Shown: positions 43,019 through 55,290, numbered from the stretch's first letter. The stretch is DNA of 64,000 bases from Cristatella mucedo (GCA_009760855.2 WPIO01000091.1:1461501-1525500), one strand, 5' to 3'. Translations and numbers: made by a program. Notes: a model not told the origin generated them from the letters alone.

Positions 43019-43857
43019 ATGATTGATAGAGAAATTTACGCAAGTAAAATCCAACCTTACAAAGGAAGTGTCCAAGAAGAATTAGATTTAGAGAATCAAA
43101 TTACTAATTTAGAAAGTTTTCTTGTTGCTGCTATTCTTGATATTAGTCAAGAGATACTAAGAATTGAAGCAGAAATGCAAGCAAGAGATAGAGAAGAACA
43201 TGAATTTAATGAACGTGCATTAGAGAAATCAACTGATAATTTTGGTAATGTTGTTTTTGACAAACTAAAGAAAGTTAGACCTACACTTGCCATTTAAACG
43301 GAACAAAAAGAACAAGCACAAAAAGCATTAGAAGATACTCAAAAAGCTAAAAAACAAAAAGCACATGTAGATATTCCTAATAAAGTAAAAAGAAGGATTT
43401 GAGGCAATTGCACGTGGAAAACCTAAAAAAAGCGATTACTATTGCAAATCATGCGAAGACACATGCTGCTAATCCAGAAATGAGATAAGCAAATGATTCA
43501 TTTCTAAAATAAGTTGCAGAGCGTCTTAACGTTAATCCTTCAACTGGCAAGAAACCTAAGAAAGAGTTAAAAAAGCAGAAGTGATTCAAGAACCTCTACC
43601 AGTGATTCAAGAACCAGTAGTACAAGAACCACATCCTCCATCTGAAACAGATGTTCTACGAGAGAAGAAACAATATCTTTTTGATAAAATTAAAACTATA
43701 TTATCAGTATCTAGTAATATAAAAGATACTAGGAAAAATATGAGAGTAGCAGATAAAGAGTCATTTGACTTTGATGTTGTATTTCTCCTTTCAGAATTGA
43801 GAGCCATGGATTCGAGAAAACCTGTAGAAAATCTGATTTATAGTTTATTAAAATTAG
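43019..43857 (+). pseudogene. Coiled-coil viral protein, truncated by a LINE-1
   Basis: ATG 43,019 begins MIDREIYASKIQPYKGSVQ and runs 92 codons with long charged helices (LRIEAEMQARDREEHEF) to a TAA at 43,295. In-frame charged sequence follows (QAQKALEDTQKAKKQK). Frame changes lead to a stretch with Pro/Glu repeats (IQEPLPVIQEPVVQEPH) and another helical part up to 43,857, where LINE-1 replaces the end. It was probably a protein of 280 residues or more. No family is recognised. It is the last viral gene before the lost right end. Confidence 0.55.
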
Positions 43858-44356
43858 TATTTTGTCTCTCACTTTTCGGTCACTTCATTCTTTGGCTCCA
43901 GCCTATCTCTCAGTTCTACTCCCCCACCAGGCCAAGCATCGTACCGCCGGCTTTTCGGAATCCAAAAGTTTACCAATACCTTCTACAAACCTCAAATAGT
44001 TTGGAGAACGTGCACATATTTTATATGCTCCCAAAGCCTAGAACTCCCTTCTGACTTTGGTCAGAACACCCCGATTTGATTACATTTAAAAACAACTTGA
44101 AAACACATTTATTAACGACAGCATTTAGTGGATCCCTTTGATTCCTTTTTCATGTGGTTATGCGTGCTGAGGCTGTGCATGCTGCCACTAACCACATATG
44201 CATGCTGTCACTGTGCATGTGATCCCTAACCAGGTTTTCATGTTGTTTATCAAGCATGATATTACTTACCAATTTAATCGCGGTTCTCTTTGCTGCAAAT
44301 GTAAAGCGCCTAGAAAGAGATTGAGTTCTCTGAGGGCACTTTATCAAGTGCATTAT
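43858..44356 (+). mobile_element. LINE-1 3' fragment at the right edge of the viral element (3)
   Basis: It starts with 'ttttgtctctcac', equivalent to 22,391, and ends with hairpin and a short ATT tail at about 44,356. It is more diverged than the copy at 42.1 kb. Sequence beyond it is not AT-rich viral DNA, so this insertion or a deletion next to it marks the right boundary. Confidence 0.88.
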
Positions 44357-47289
44357 TATAATGTGGTTAGCCTTTGGCGTCTACGTTTGCAGGTCTCATG
44401 GCTACACTGTCAAGGTATCTTTCTAATCCATTTCTTTTCTAATTTTTGCAACGACAAGTGCATTCCGGCCAGCAATGCTTTGCTAATAATTTCAAGCAAC
44501 CAAATCTCCCCGGCAACAAATCGAAATTAGTCTAATTTGATCTAACAACTTATGCATCTTACTGTAATAACTATATCTCCAAAGGGACTTAACGTTTTTG
44601 TGCTTGTCGTTTTTTTTCAATTGAAGTGGCAATTTTGGTATGGCTAAGTTTCTCTAAAAACATGTTCAAAATTAGAATTTGGTGGTAAGCAGGCAACACA
44701 AGACCTTCTTTAATTTTACAAACGAAGCTTTTTTTGTGTGCGGGTGCAAAGAACGTTGTTATTTTTCGGAACGAGCTGGCATAGATAGGCATTTGTTGGC
44801 CTGGGCTACGAACTCGTGCAGCTCCACAAGTGCTGGATATCGACTTTTCAATGCATACAGATATGGCGGCAATGTCGCCGAGTTTCTTTGGCGATTAAGA
44901 ACACTTTGACGATGAAAACTTCTGTCGAACAAAATGGTATATAATTATTGGGTTGGAGTACCTCAGATTGACGTAGAATTGGCCTTTTGAAACATGGGTA
45001 GTTACCACCACTATTAGTCAACAATCACCTAATACGTGGGTGATTAATAAGCATTAGGAGATCCACCAAATCCTCAAAGGAAATAATCCCCTCACGATAA
45101 AGGGATCACTATTTACTCATGTATTCTACCTTTAATTTATTGCGTGAAGTCTTTAATATATTGAAATTTTACTTGGTGTGAAACGAATGACATGTACCTC
45201 GCTTGTATCTTTATTAGTTAAAAAATTAAAAATTTGCATGCCCTTGGTTTAATGTCAGTCGGATGAAATATAAAAAAATAAAATGACCGTGCTTTCTCTC
45301 TCTAGTGACCCAACGACATTCAAAAGCCAGGAAAAGGTAGGTGTTCAGCTTATGTTGACTAAAATCCTTAAATCTCTCAAAAAAGCCACGATTCGTTGCC
45401 ATGCTGACGTTTTTTAATGTACCGATAAAAATAGTCGAGCTAATCGTCGTAAAAGCTGTGCTCACGTTCGTTAGAGTAACCTAACGAATGTCTTTTTTAA
45501 TATTTAAAATTGTGACTACTATTGTTGGCTTAGAGTGTCATTGGAGTCGCTATTCGAAAATCTTCAACCAGCCGTACTTAGTATTTATAATGTTGATTGT
45601 AGTTAGAGTCGAGAAACACTGCAATCTAACTTGTTGTTCAATATGGGCTATAACTCTCTCCCTCTCTCTCTCTTTCACTCTTTCATTCTTTTTTCCTGTC
45701 ACTCATTTTCTCTCTTTCTGTCTCTCTCAGCCTCTTCATGATCATTTATGCTTTTTGGTAGATGCATTGCCCACTGGCTTTTCCTTTTCTGAGGCAAAAT
45801 AGGAAATGTCAGAAATACTTTAATCCTGTAATACTGATGATTTATTTATCAATCTTTTAAAAGTAGCTGTGCGAGCTCTAGCTAACTGTACCGGAAAAAC
45901 ATCAGAGCCTTTTCCTGGTCTACCAGCATACCACCTCAATTACTTAGTCCAGGTAAATCAAGTGCTATTCCCTTTTATTTTCCTTAATGTGATGCAGGTC
46001 ACAGTATGTCTGCTTTCGCTCATGCAAAGTGAGCGAGAAAACCAAGGAAAAACGCCTTAAGGGGCCACTAGGAATGGAATCGTTGCGAAGGCTACATGAA
46101 CATCATGCTTACAAGGCTTAAAGTGAAATCAGTTTGCCCAACAAAGCGACACTTAGCATGGCTGCAAGTGCATTACACACTTCGCAAGAATCCTGGCTGG
46201 TGTCACCTCTTTTCGTTTGGTAAGATGAGTCTCTCGGTGCCTTTTTAGAGCATCAATTTAAAAGCACTTATCCACCGCCAATGTACTGAAGTTAGAGTAT
46301 CAAGCATTGTCCCTTCTCAGTTACTAAATTCGCAGTGTACATTATAAAGGTAAACGATCATTTACTAGTTTTTCAAGCATCATGTCCTCCAAGAATGTAT
46401 TTTAGATCAGCTTCTTTTTAAAGATTTCTCTCATAGCTTGGTCCCGTTACTCGCCAAGCCTTTGCTGAGAATTAATTTTCACGCTGCCAATTGTCAGCTA
46501 TACGTTCCATACGAGAGTTTTACGCCTTTTATCAGTTCCATCGCCAGAGCCTAAAGGCAACAACTAGAGCCATTCAGAACACTAAACATGCGAAGAAGTA
46601 AAACTAAACAGAGAATATTTTACCAGAATTTAATAGCTGAATATGGCAATACGCTAGTGCTTTTTTCGAAAGTATTAGTGATTGTTGAACGTGATTGTAT
46701 TTACCTTTAACTAAGCCGAACCAGCATACTAGCACGAAGCCATGGCTAAAGCCGTAAGTTAACCCGACTGATCACATACATTTAATAAAAATCGTCTTCT
46801 AATGAGCCAACAGCAAATATAAAATGCAAAAAGGACTACAATTGAAGAGACAAGAAGTAGGTATATGCGAAGAAAATTCCAAAACAAGAAACACAGTTTC
46901 TTTTTTTAAGATTTTAATCACTTTCAACAAGATCTGCCTGTTTCTGATAGCTTTCCCCCATGGGCCTATGATTAAGAATTGTACTTTGTATTACTTGATT
47001 TAGAGAAGCTGTAATAGCTTAATACAATAAGGAAGCACTGTGTGTATCCTTGAAGTTGTTTGCCAAAATCTGCTGATACCTGCATTACCCTCGTTAACGT
47101 AGAGGACGCCCATTCCAACAAACATTAAACATCGTCGGTCGACATTCAACATCAAATCAGCATTAAACATTTAGCATTGAATGGTACGGTTATTCTCTGG
47201 ATAAAATAGAAATGAATAACTTTGAATAATTCAAGTTTTAAAACTTGTGGATGCTATCAAGGCCTGCAACTGAAGTGCAACCAGAAATG
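44357..47289. other. Stretch without recognised gene; CT-rich tract at 45,655-45,735
   Basis: I see no domain-bearing frame on either strand. A pyrimidine-rich low-complexity tract (repeated 'ctctctctct' and 'tctttc') lies at 45,655-45,735. The composition is like the host-side repeats. Weak similarity to the recurrent unit is possible near 44,370 ('agcctttggcgt', also at 61,397). Confidence 0.45.
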
Positions 47290-47815
47290 GGAGCATTTCC
47301 ATATCGCATCAGGAAAGATAAGTGACGAGTCTCCTTGTCGTCCCGTATGTTAAGGGGCTTACGAAAAGCAAACATATTTCTTTTTCAATGCTTAGTGTAG
47401 GTTCATCGTCCTAAACCACTTACTTGTTGTAATTGACAGTGCCACGTTTTTGTACCGTTAAGAAACAATCTGATGGTTTCCATGACAAGTCAATCAGCAT
47501 AGATTCAACGTTCATGTTATTAGAAACTCTCTGGGGCCTAGTCTTTTCTTTTAGAGAGGCTGAGAATAAGTAGCTGCGGACAAATGATTTAAAACCGAGC
47601 CTCGAGGAACTTTAAAGGCGACCTGTCTGCCGGATAATGCTAAACCCCTACTAGACACTTGTTGGTTGGACCAACCTTTGGTTTGAGCCGGACCAAGATA
47701 TTTATATTCGGACCGTCTCTACTGTTTTAAGTTAGGCTCTTTCTGTAGAGGACTGAGCTATGAATGGAATAGTTTCAAATTAGGGATTTGCTGTATGCCA
47801 GATCTGGTGTCCAAG
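47290..47815 (+). repeat. Inverted repeat, left arm
   Basis: It aligns with the reverse complement of 54,766-55,290: shared 'gagtctcct', 'gtatgtta', 'tttttcaatgctta', 'atgacaagt.aatcagc.tagattcaa', 'gagatgctgagaata'-like, 'cacttgttggtt', 'cctttggtttgag', and 'gaccgtct' through 'atagtttca' and 'gctgtatg'. About 525 bases per arm enclose about 6.95 kb. Confidence 0.65.
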
Positions 47816-48500
47816 TTTAACCCCCATATCGCATATTTTTGTAACACAGAGGTTGAAATGCTAGAGCGAGAAGCAGACAGATTTGCCATGCTTACGTCAT
47901 GCAGTACAAATGGCTGTTCAGGCAAAATAGTACACTGGTTGCTGGTTTGTTCATTTTTTTTTATAACGATGCCAAGACCTCTAATTTATTATTTCCCGAA
48001 GACTAAAGAATGAATATCTGGTTAGGGATCAGCTCGGGAATTTAGCTCCCAATACTGCAACTACCCATTTAATACAAGATCATCTTTCACCGGCTTAGAA
48101 ATCGTTGAAACCAGTAGTGATTAACGTGATTGCTTTGTTAAGCAACCTCATTAAGTTACTCTAAAAATTATCCTAACACTAGGCATTTATTTGTGCTGAA
48201 ACGCTCATGGCATTTCTTCGACACCATAAGTAAAGCATTGGGGCTCCAGATTTTTCTACCGGCTTCTCACGAATGACTCTGGCTATTGAGCTTCTTCGGG
48301 TCCTTCGATTGTTTACTCAATAAAATGATTCAATTACTGAGTTTATGTAGGCAACGTCTTAAGTATGGCTTCACCTATATCGCAGTTTACAAATTGATCA
48401 AAATTAGTCTTGAAGGCGTTGAGTACAACCTCTTAAAGAAGCTACCTGAAAACCCCCGAGTCTTAAAAGCTCTGGGGAGTTCCAAACTGAGGTACATTAA
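47816..48500. other. No gene recognised
   Basis: This is ordinary sequence between the inverted-repeat arm and the next unit copy. A 150-codon frame starting at 48,286 extends into the unit. It has no domain and is not open in the other copies, so I do not call it a gene. Confidence 0.4.
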
Positions 48501-49849
48501 AGTAATAATCGTGACAAGAATGTGTTCCTTCCCTCTATCTCAGTACCACTCAGCTAAAGGTACAAGTGAAGAATGGCTCAGCGTTTCGGCTTTAAGATTA
48601 CATGTGCCACTTGTTTCTTTCCAAGTATTTGTGGAACTTTTTTGCTTTGGCCCTGGTCAAATAGAAGCTCACCTAAATAATCAACTAAATCCTGGTAGAG
48701 AGTGCTCAAACTATTTTGGTTTCATTTCCATCCCATAGCAACCGTCTCAGACAAACAGCCACGTACAACTCGAAGATACAAATTGTACAGGTCACCCAAT
48801 AGTTTCCCAGCAAAATATTAAATTATCTCTGCTTTTATTCTGGTTAAGAGTTTCCCCCGAGCCTGAGCAAACCAAGAAAGAGGTGTGTGTGTGTGTGTTC
48901 ATTAAAATGTCGGTACGTGATTGTTTCTGACGAATCAGAGATAGTTTTCATCGACAATTAAACGCTCATAAATTTCACTATTTCTAAAGGTTGACATGTC
49001 TACGTCATAATTATTAAAGTGGCTTTCTCCGTCAGACTGAACTATCATCCTGCAGTCTCCATGCCAAGAGTAGTTAGGGTCAAGCATACCTCTTACAACT
49101 ACATTGATTAAATTATGTACACAGTTTCTCTTGAGATGACATTACTTTTAGTAAATTTCCTTAGGAACTGGAACGCTTGAAGAAAGATATGAAGGAGAAA
49201 TGATCGGGAGATATTAAGGGTGGTACACCCACTCTAACGCAGCGGTTTCCTCATAAAGAGGCTTCAAGTGGTAGTGGTTGGTGGACCACCAAATTTCTTA
49301 CGTGGAAACTTTGAAATCTAGCAAGTGACTCTAACTCTAGTGACAGATCTAATAAATTCTCAGAGTGACTGCTGCTAAGCACGTTTAACTACCTCCTTAC
49401 AAATTGTGAGTTCAAAAAATTCTACGTAATTATTTCGCTAGCTATTTTGACTGTATTTGATAGTAGCCATCACGAACTCTTTCAACAGCACTTCTGATCT
49501 CACCTGGGCATGGCATTGCAATGTGATGCAATATCCGTTTGGTCCTTTGTAGTTTTGAGACACTAAGTCCAGCAGTGGTGTAAATGTGCATAGATCATCA
49601 AAGAAAATGCTAAGGTAAATCTTTCTGGTAGGATCTTATCAACATGTATACTCTCTCGTGTTGATGCTATGGCCAGCTAAACCAGGTATTTAGATCTATT
49701 CATGTGACAAATACCAGTAGCATACATGCATCTCTCTCAGTCAGCAAGCCTATGTATGTTTCTCAACTGCCGAAACGGATGTATTGCCAGAGTCAGCACG
49801 TCGGTGACATGATCGTTTCATGATTTTACCGAAAAAATACTAACAGTAT

Positions 49850-50120
49850 TAATAATAATATTAACAGTCATACATTTGTTATAGTCATCTGACAATCCCA
49901 TCTATTCTTAGGCACTTTACATCTGCTGCTAAAAGAGGGTAATGGAATGCTTAGGGCCAGATTGCTTAATGACAGGAAGCATAATATGGTTCAACATGAC
50001 ATGCACACGCTCAGCATGCGGGCCTAGTGCCCTCCAAGCTTATGAGGTTGCTGAATTAGCCAACCGTGGCTGTAGCAACTTTTTATCCACGACTTGCCAG
50101 TAATCGGGACGGAGCTGCAC
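49850..50120 (-). mobile_element. LINE-1-like 3'-UTR remnant
   Basis: On the minus strand it shows a LINE-1-like order: 'gcatgctgagcgtgtgcatg', then 'agcagatgtaaagtgcctaa', then an ATT-rich end. It is strongly diverged. The same remnant is detectable in the inverted unit fragment near 15,800-15,900, so it predates that duplication. Confidence 0.45.
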
Positions 50121-50179
50121 ATCCTGGATGACCTGCTAGCCGCACTGAGCCGCATTGGCAACCATAAGGTACTTACAAA

Positions 50180-50850
50180 AAAAAGCACGACTAAGTCATT
50201 TCCACTTGGAAGCCTAAAATAGGCTTATCCAGAGTATAGCTTTTTGCATCATTATAACTTGGTGCTCTATTTCAAAGCAGCATCTCGCGAGCCGTATACT
50301 TCAGCTCTTTTTAGGAAAGAGCACTTTTGGGTATGTGACTCACCAAAAGTCTGGATCATTTAGAAATGGACGGTCTACTTAAATATAAGCATTCATCAGC
50401 AACATCTCCTCTTGACTCACTTACTTACAGCTGCATACCATTTATTGCCATGGTAGCAGATAATCTAGGCAAAAATTCTAAGAAAAAACCGAATGCTGGC
50501 TTTTCGGTCCGAATGTTACAGCTGCCATCACACACTTTTCTCTAAAATGTGCATTCGCTTCAAATGGGGCTGCATATTGGCTTCAAATTTATGTCACTTA
50601 TTTTGAGGTGCCATCACTTTCTAGCTCCAGCTTACGTATCAGAAGAACACCCTAACGAGTCTAGGAACTGTACTACTAACTTTCCTCACTAGGCTGTTTA
50701 CCTTGACCTCGAACCGAAATTGGCTCCATGGCTAGCAATGGGTCTAAATTGTGGGCTCCCGGACGCTACAACTTACTTCTAAGTTAAGTCGTGACATCTC
50801 CTGACGTAAGGACCTTAATAAAAGAAGCTACCAACGCTTTTGCATCTGTC
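50180..50850 (+). mobile_element. LINE remnant (L2/CR1-type), strongly decayed
   Basis: Short islands recall the LINE-1 C-terminal domain: 'cacttattttgaggtgccatc' and 'agctccagcttacgtatcag' correspond to the LTF.S.HS.APAYLSD segment. A related remnant lies at 54,590-54,765. No frame is open. Confidence 0.4.
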
Positions 50851-51694
50851 AGCAAATTCTGGGTTCTTATGATTTGGTAGTCGCATGCTTGTCCTACAAC
50901 TAATCTGGCTTAGAATTTGTCAGCAATCTCGTTGGCACCATTTATATTATGCCAGTTGATACTGTGCACGTTACCATTAAATATTGGATTCTGCTGTTGC
51001 AACACATGGATCTGCCTAGACAGAGTCTTTCTCTGTTATTGCTATGCAGATGAATAAATATCGTTATTTTTAGATAACATATTTTAGTGAACCTTTGAGT
51101 CAAAAACAACACCAGGGTTTCAACAGCAGGATATATAAAACGCCTAATAACAGCCTGTGGCATCAATTATTCCGTGGATTTCAATTCTGTAATCGAGTAC
51201 ACTGGATTAAATCATTGTATTTTTGAACGAGGACAAGCTCTTCAAGGCCTCAGCTTTTCACAGTATTATTGATATCAACAAGCAAGTAAACTCAAGCAAT
51301 AGCAAATTATTTCGAAACCAAATTAATCCAACATCGATAAGCTCATACTAAATATGAAACAAGTATTATTCAAATTTTTATGTACGACCCTAACTTAACT
51401 CGCTTCAGGGCTTCCGAGTGGGTCCTGCCGTGTCTGTACAACTAAATCTGCCCGTAAACCTACCGTTTCTCTTGCTTATCCAATCATTTAAAAAGCCGAA
51501 AAACTAGGGCTTGCCTTTTGCAGTGAAAACATACAATATTCGATTACAGTTATATTTACGACCTAATGAATTGATATCACAGGACCAGAGATCACAATGC
51601 AGTGAATTGCAAAACTTAGCATTACTGCATGGACACAGGAATGCTATTCTTGTTTAGCCTGGATTAGGTTGAATGCTTGACAAGCCATCGGCAT

Positions 51695-52115
51695 CCAGCA
51701 GCTTACCACTATCTCGTGCCTACCTCTAATCCTTTGGTGATCGTGCACTTACTTCGTATGCTCCCAAAACATGGAAACCACTCCCGACTTGCTTAGCAAC
51801 ACCCCCATACTCGACCCATTTACAAAGAGCCCACACGCACCTGTGTACGACAGTATTTAGTGTGTCCTCGGGATTCGCCCTTAATGTGCCTATGGGTGCT
51901 GACACCGTGCATGCTGCCACTAACCAAACTTGCATGCTGACCCTGTGCATGTCACCTCTAACCATGCTATTCATGTTGTTTATCAAGCATGATGTTACTC
52001 ACCATTCAATCGAGTTTCCCCTTGCAGCAAATGTAAAGCACCTAGAAAGAGATTGAGTTCTCTGAGGGTGCTTTATCAAGTGCATTTTTATTATTACCAT
52101 TATCAGTGTTGCTTT
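51695..52115 (+). mobile_element. LINE-1 3' fragment
   Basis: It begins in the C-terminal codons ('cctttggtgatcgtgcactt'; PKTWKPLPTCL in frame), passes the stop region and 3' UTR and ends with hairpin and 'tttttattattacc'. It is moderately diverged and inserted in unit copy C3. Confidence 0.85.
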
Positions 52116-53274
52116 GGGAGCACCCGAAATTCTGGCATACAGTGCATGGCAAGCATGCCTACTACAAAGGTTTCTGTTCCAAATACCAAGTGAAAATAGC
52201 GACAGTAAACAAGGAAGAATTGCCTTTTCCATTTATTCCGCTCAGTGATTAGCTTACACTGCCGAGTTCAACAATCTTTTACAAGAAAGCAAATGAAAGC
52301 CCTAAACTTTTGCAGCAGTATTCTACCAAAAATCCGATGATTTTCATGGTACTTTAGCCGTAACAATTTAGCTCAGCTCACCAGCTTGAATTGTAGAGAA
52401 TTTAGACCAACAGAAAACTTGTAAACGTCTTTGTAAGCCCCTTATCCAGCACTTATTGAAATGTCCAGCAGGCTGTGCTGCAATTCTTACCTTTCTAATG
52501 GGAAACATCGTACTTAAATTGAAAGTCTCCCGGAAGCTATTAGGTTGTTGATGAAGTTTCATTTATCAGCAGCTTACCGCTCCCCAACCTCCACAGCTGC
52601 TGAAGTTAAAACTGATGCTTCAAGCCTGCTCCAAAGAGTCTGTGACTGTTTGGAATACCTATAATGAATTGCTTGGTCGCCGTTACATAGATAGCCTAAT
52701 CTTGAGACTGAAGTAGTAAAGGATCCTAGTGTAAGTAGAATGACTCCGGCAGGACAATTAGCAGAGGCAAATGTCTTCTTTCTCCTTAAACTCTCTTCCC
52801 TGCTTCTCTCCGTGAGGGCCTTGATGTACAGCATCGGCCAGTTTCCGCATAACTGCAATGCATTAAAATCCGTAACAGTATTACTAATTATTATACTGAA
52901 GGTAAACTACTTTACATTTTTAAGGAGGATGTTGAAGGCTTGAAAAATCTTAGTCGTGCCTACAGAGGACCCCAATTTTGGAAGTAATTAGTATTACATT
53001 CTTCTATTAGGCTGTATGGTAATCGTACTTAGCAGAAAAAAAGCCCAAGGTGAACGCCAAGAAATAACCACGTACTCATCTTATTCAGTGCTTGTCATTC
53101 AAAACAGATGAAGCCGTTAAGTTTGCTCATTTCGCTCCGTTGACCCATGGTGTAACTGGAACGACTGTCGAGACAAAACTTTATACCCTTGTCTGTGTTC
53201 CAGACGTATCTCTCTGCATCTCTCTCTGAGAGCGTTTGGTTCAGAACTTCATTTCATTGATTAGTTAGCAAGCA

Positions 53275-53975
53275 ATAAATAGCACCGTATTCCAGCATCA
53301 TTTGAGTTCAAAGAATTTCAAGACACATAAAATGTTATTTTTCAAGTATTCGGCTAGTGCCCTGGTTATGAATGAACTATGCTGCATACATTTATTTGTG
53401 TAAACCATTAACCTTAGAGACTAAAGTCGCCATGCACTCGTCCAGATGTGTCCACACCATCCAGAAATCGATACAGACACAGCATTCACAGTCGTATTTT
53501 ACACGCGATCAACTTATTCGATTCGGAGATATTGTCTTAGACATTAACAACATTAAATTTCATGAAAAAGACAATCTTCGTTGCGAGAACTTTTTCTAAT
53601 CTTACCCGATCGTTTACCCAGTGATAAAGTGCTAACCTTTCACAACCGAAGTCATTGGATTTAACATACTGGCAAATACGAATATCTAGGAGTGACATTT
53701 TCTCTTGCAGGACACCTTGGAAATAAATTTGTTTTACATCAGTTCACTTCGAACTGCCTCACGTAATAATTATGAGGCTTTGAAAACCCTACACAATTGA
53801 TCGGCTCAAATAATCAACCTGTCATTGAGTTTCTGATATTGACATGCCACGCAATTAGAATGCAGCTTCTGCCAACCGTTAAATGAAGCTGAGGCATTCT
53901 TTAGTTTTTCCTTCAGACTCTTGGCTAACTCTTAGTAAGACTCACTGAAAAATGCACTTGTAAAATGTAGTTTCT
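53275..53975 (+). repeat. Recurrent unit fragments, rearranged
   Basis: Positions 53,280-53,430 align with 60,375-60,500 and 56,090-56,190 ('tgaatgaactatgctgca', 'gtattccagcat'). Positions 53,700-53,970 align with 59,260-59,490 ('ctttagtttttccttcagactct'). The order of the two pieces is opposite to that in copy C4, so this part was rearranged. Confidence 0.5.
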
Positions 53976-54589
53976 GTTCTTATTAGAAATACTTACTGGT
54001 TAGGTTAGTTCATCCTGTCCTAAGATTACTAAGTAATATTAGTTATATTCAGAAACCATTTCTAATTCACCAGAATATGTGCTACCAACATCAGACAGGA
54101 GAAATTGGTGAGCAGCTGGACATCTTAAGGGTGCTGTACTTCTCTGTAGAGGTGGAAATATTAAATATTTAATGGCACTCATTGCTGTTCTCTAAAAACA
54201 CATTGCTAGGAGCTCGGATCAGTGTTGGCATCCATATTTGCTAGTTGCTGAAAAATAAGCTTGATATCGACATTGCCAGTTGGATGCCTAAAATAGGCTC
54301 AGCCAGTGTACCTACGTGTCCCTCTATAAAGGCAACGTTTACCATTCGGAAGTTACACCTCGCAAGATAAGCACTTCAGTTGTAATCACTTCGTTTTACT
54401 TTAAGGTATGTGATTTGCTGAGAGTCTCGATCGGTTTGACAAGGATAGTGCATCAAACTCGCTTCTTCACTTTTCACATCGAATCATGTTTTACTTACTT
54501 CTAGCTGACATACTTTTTGTGCTATCAGTAAGATAGAATTTAGGTGAACATCGATGCTAATAATTTCGGTCCTGATTGTGATAGTTGCA

Positions 54590-54765
54590 ATCACTCACCA
54601 TTCTCGCCAACGTGTAATAGCCATGCAATTCTCATGGGGATAATTATTGGCTTCTAAGTTCTGTCACTTACTTTGAGGTGCCATCATTTTCCTAATTTAG
54701 CTTACTTATCAGAACAACACCCTAAGCAGCCTTGATACCGCACCATTAACTGACCTCACTCCGCA
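54590..54765 (+). mobile_element. LINE remnant, strongly decayed
   Basis: The stretch 'tgtcacttactttgaggtgccatcattttcc' followed by 'agcttacttatcagaac' matches the remnant at 50,590-50,660 and, more weakly, the LINE-1 C-terminal domain. It lies just inside the right arm of the inverted repeat. Confidence 0.4.
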
Positions 54766-55290
54766 GGTGCCAGATGTGACATACAGCTAATCCTGTATGT
54801 GAAACTATTTCTCACATAGCTCACTCCTCTGCAGAAATGAGTTAACCTACAAAAGTTAAGACGGTCCTAATGTCGGTACGTTCATAAACCTCAAACCAAA
54901 GGCTGGTTAAACCAACAAGTGTCTTATAGTGGTTCTGCATTATCGAGCAGACATGTCCCCATGAAGTTATTCAGTATTTGGTTTCAATATTGGTAAAAAA
55001 CTGTGTATTCTCAGCATCTCTAAAATGAAACTCAACACCCAAAAGAGATTTGGTAACATCACCTTGAATCTAAGCTGATTTACTTGTCATAGGATCCGCT
55101 AGGTTATTCCTTAAATCAGTACACAAATTTGACACTAGGAGTTCCACCAATGAGTACGCGATTTAGGATGATAAACCTACATTAAGCATTGAAAAAATAT
55201 TTTGACTCAGCTCGAACCCCTATAACATACGACATGACTAGGAGACTTGCCTTTCATGACGCCGTTTTCCGTCAGTGTAGCAAGATACGG
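54766..55290 (-). repeat. Inverted repeat, right arm
   Basis: It is the reverse-complement partner of 47,290-47,815. No transposase and no clear terminal motif or target-site duplication were found at the outer ends, so it could be an inverted duplication and not a transposon end. Confidence 0.65.

Larger units (their letters stand above)
28336..43857. mobile_element. Endogenous adintovirus/Polinton-like DNA virus, decayed
   Basis: A long AT-rich block, different in composition from its flanks, carries genes in both orientations typical of the adenovirus-related Polinton (Maverick)/adintovirus group: protein-primed PolB, A32/FtsK-like packaging ATPase, adenain-type protease, pX-like core protein, phospholipase A2 protein, fibre-like proteins and a zinc-ribbon protein. 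Integrase, major capsid and minor capsid (penton) genes are not seen. They may have been lost with the right end, where a LINE-1 now forms the border, or be unrecognisable. Terminal inverted repeats cannot be shown. TAA, TAG and TGA all interrupt genes, so this is decay and not a variant code. Three LINE-1 3' ends have inserted in or next to it. Confidence 0.85.
48501..53000 (+). repeat. Recurrent unit, copy C3, interrupted
   Basis: Landmarks in order: 48,825 ('tctctgcttttattctgg'), 49,240 ('gaggcttcaagtggtagtgg'), 49,600 ('gatcatcaaagaaaatgct'), 50,870 ('ttatgatttggtagtcgcat'), 51,240-51,330, 51,440-51,690 and 52,290-52,340, all collinear with copy C1 (5.9-8.6 kb). LINE remnants at 49.85-50.85 kb and 51.7-52.1 kb are inserted. 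It has no SINE at the position where C1 has one. Confidence 0.6.

Noticed and set aside
28634-43857. Variant genetic code in the viral block (stop codons read as amino acids)
   Set aside because: TAA, TAG and TGA all interrupt conserved stretches, frameshifts are also common, and one stop replaces a Trp next to the protease His. This pattern fits pseudogene decay and not reassignment of one codon.
44589-44909. Possible transposase or zinc-finger fragment (CGCKERC on the plus strand, Lys-rich frame on the minus strand)
   Set aside because: There is no continuous motif of any transposase family; the two frames overlap and neither is conserved elsewhere.
48286-48738. 150-codon plus-strand frame
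   Set aside because: It overlaps the recurrent unit, has no domain, and the frame is not open in copies C1 and C5.
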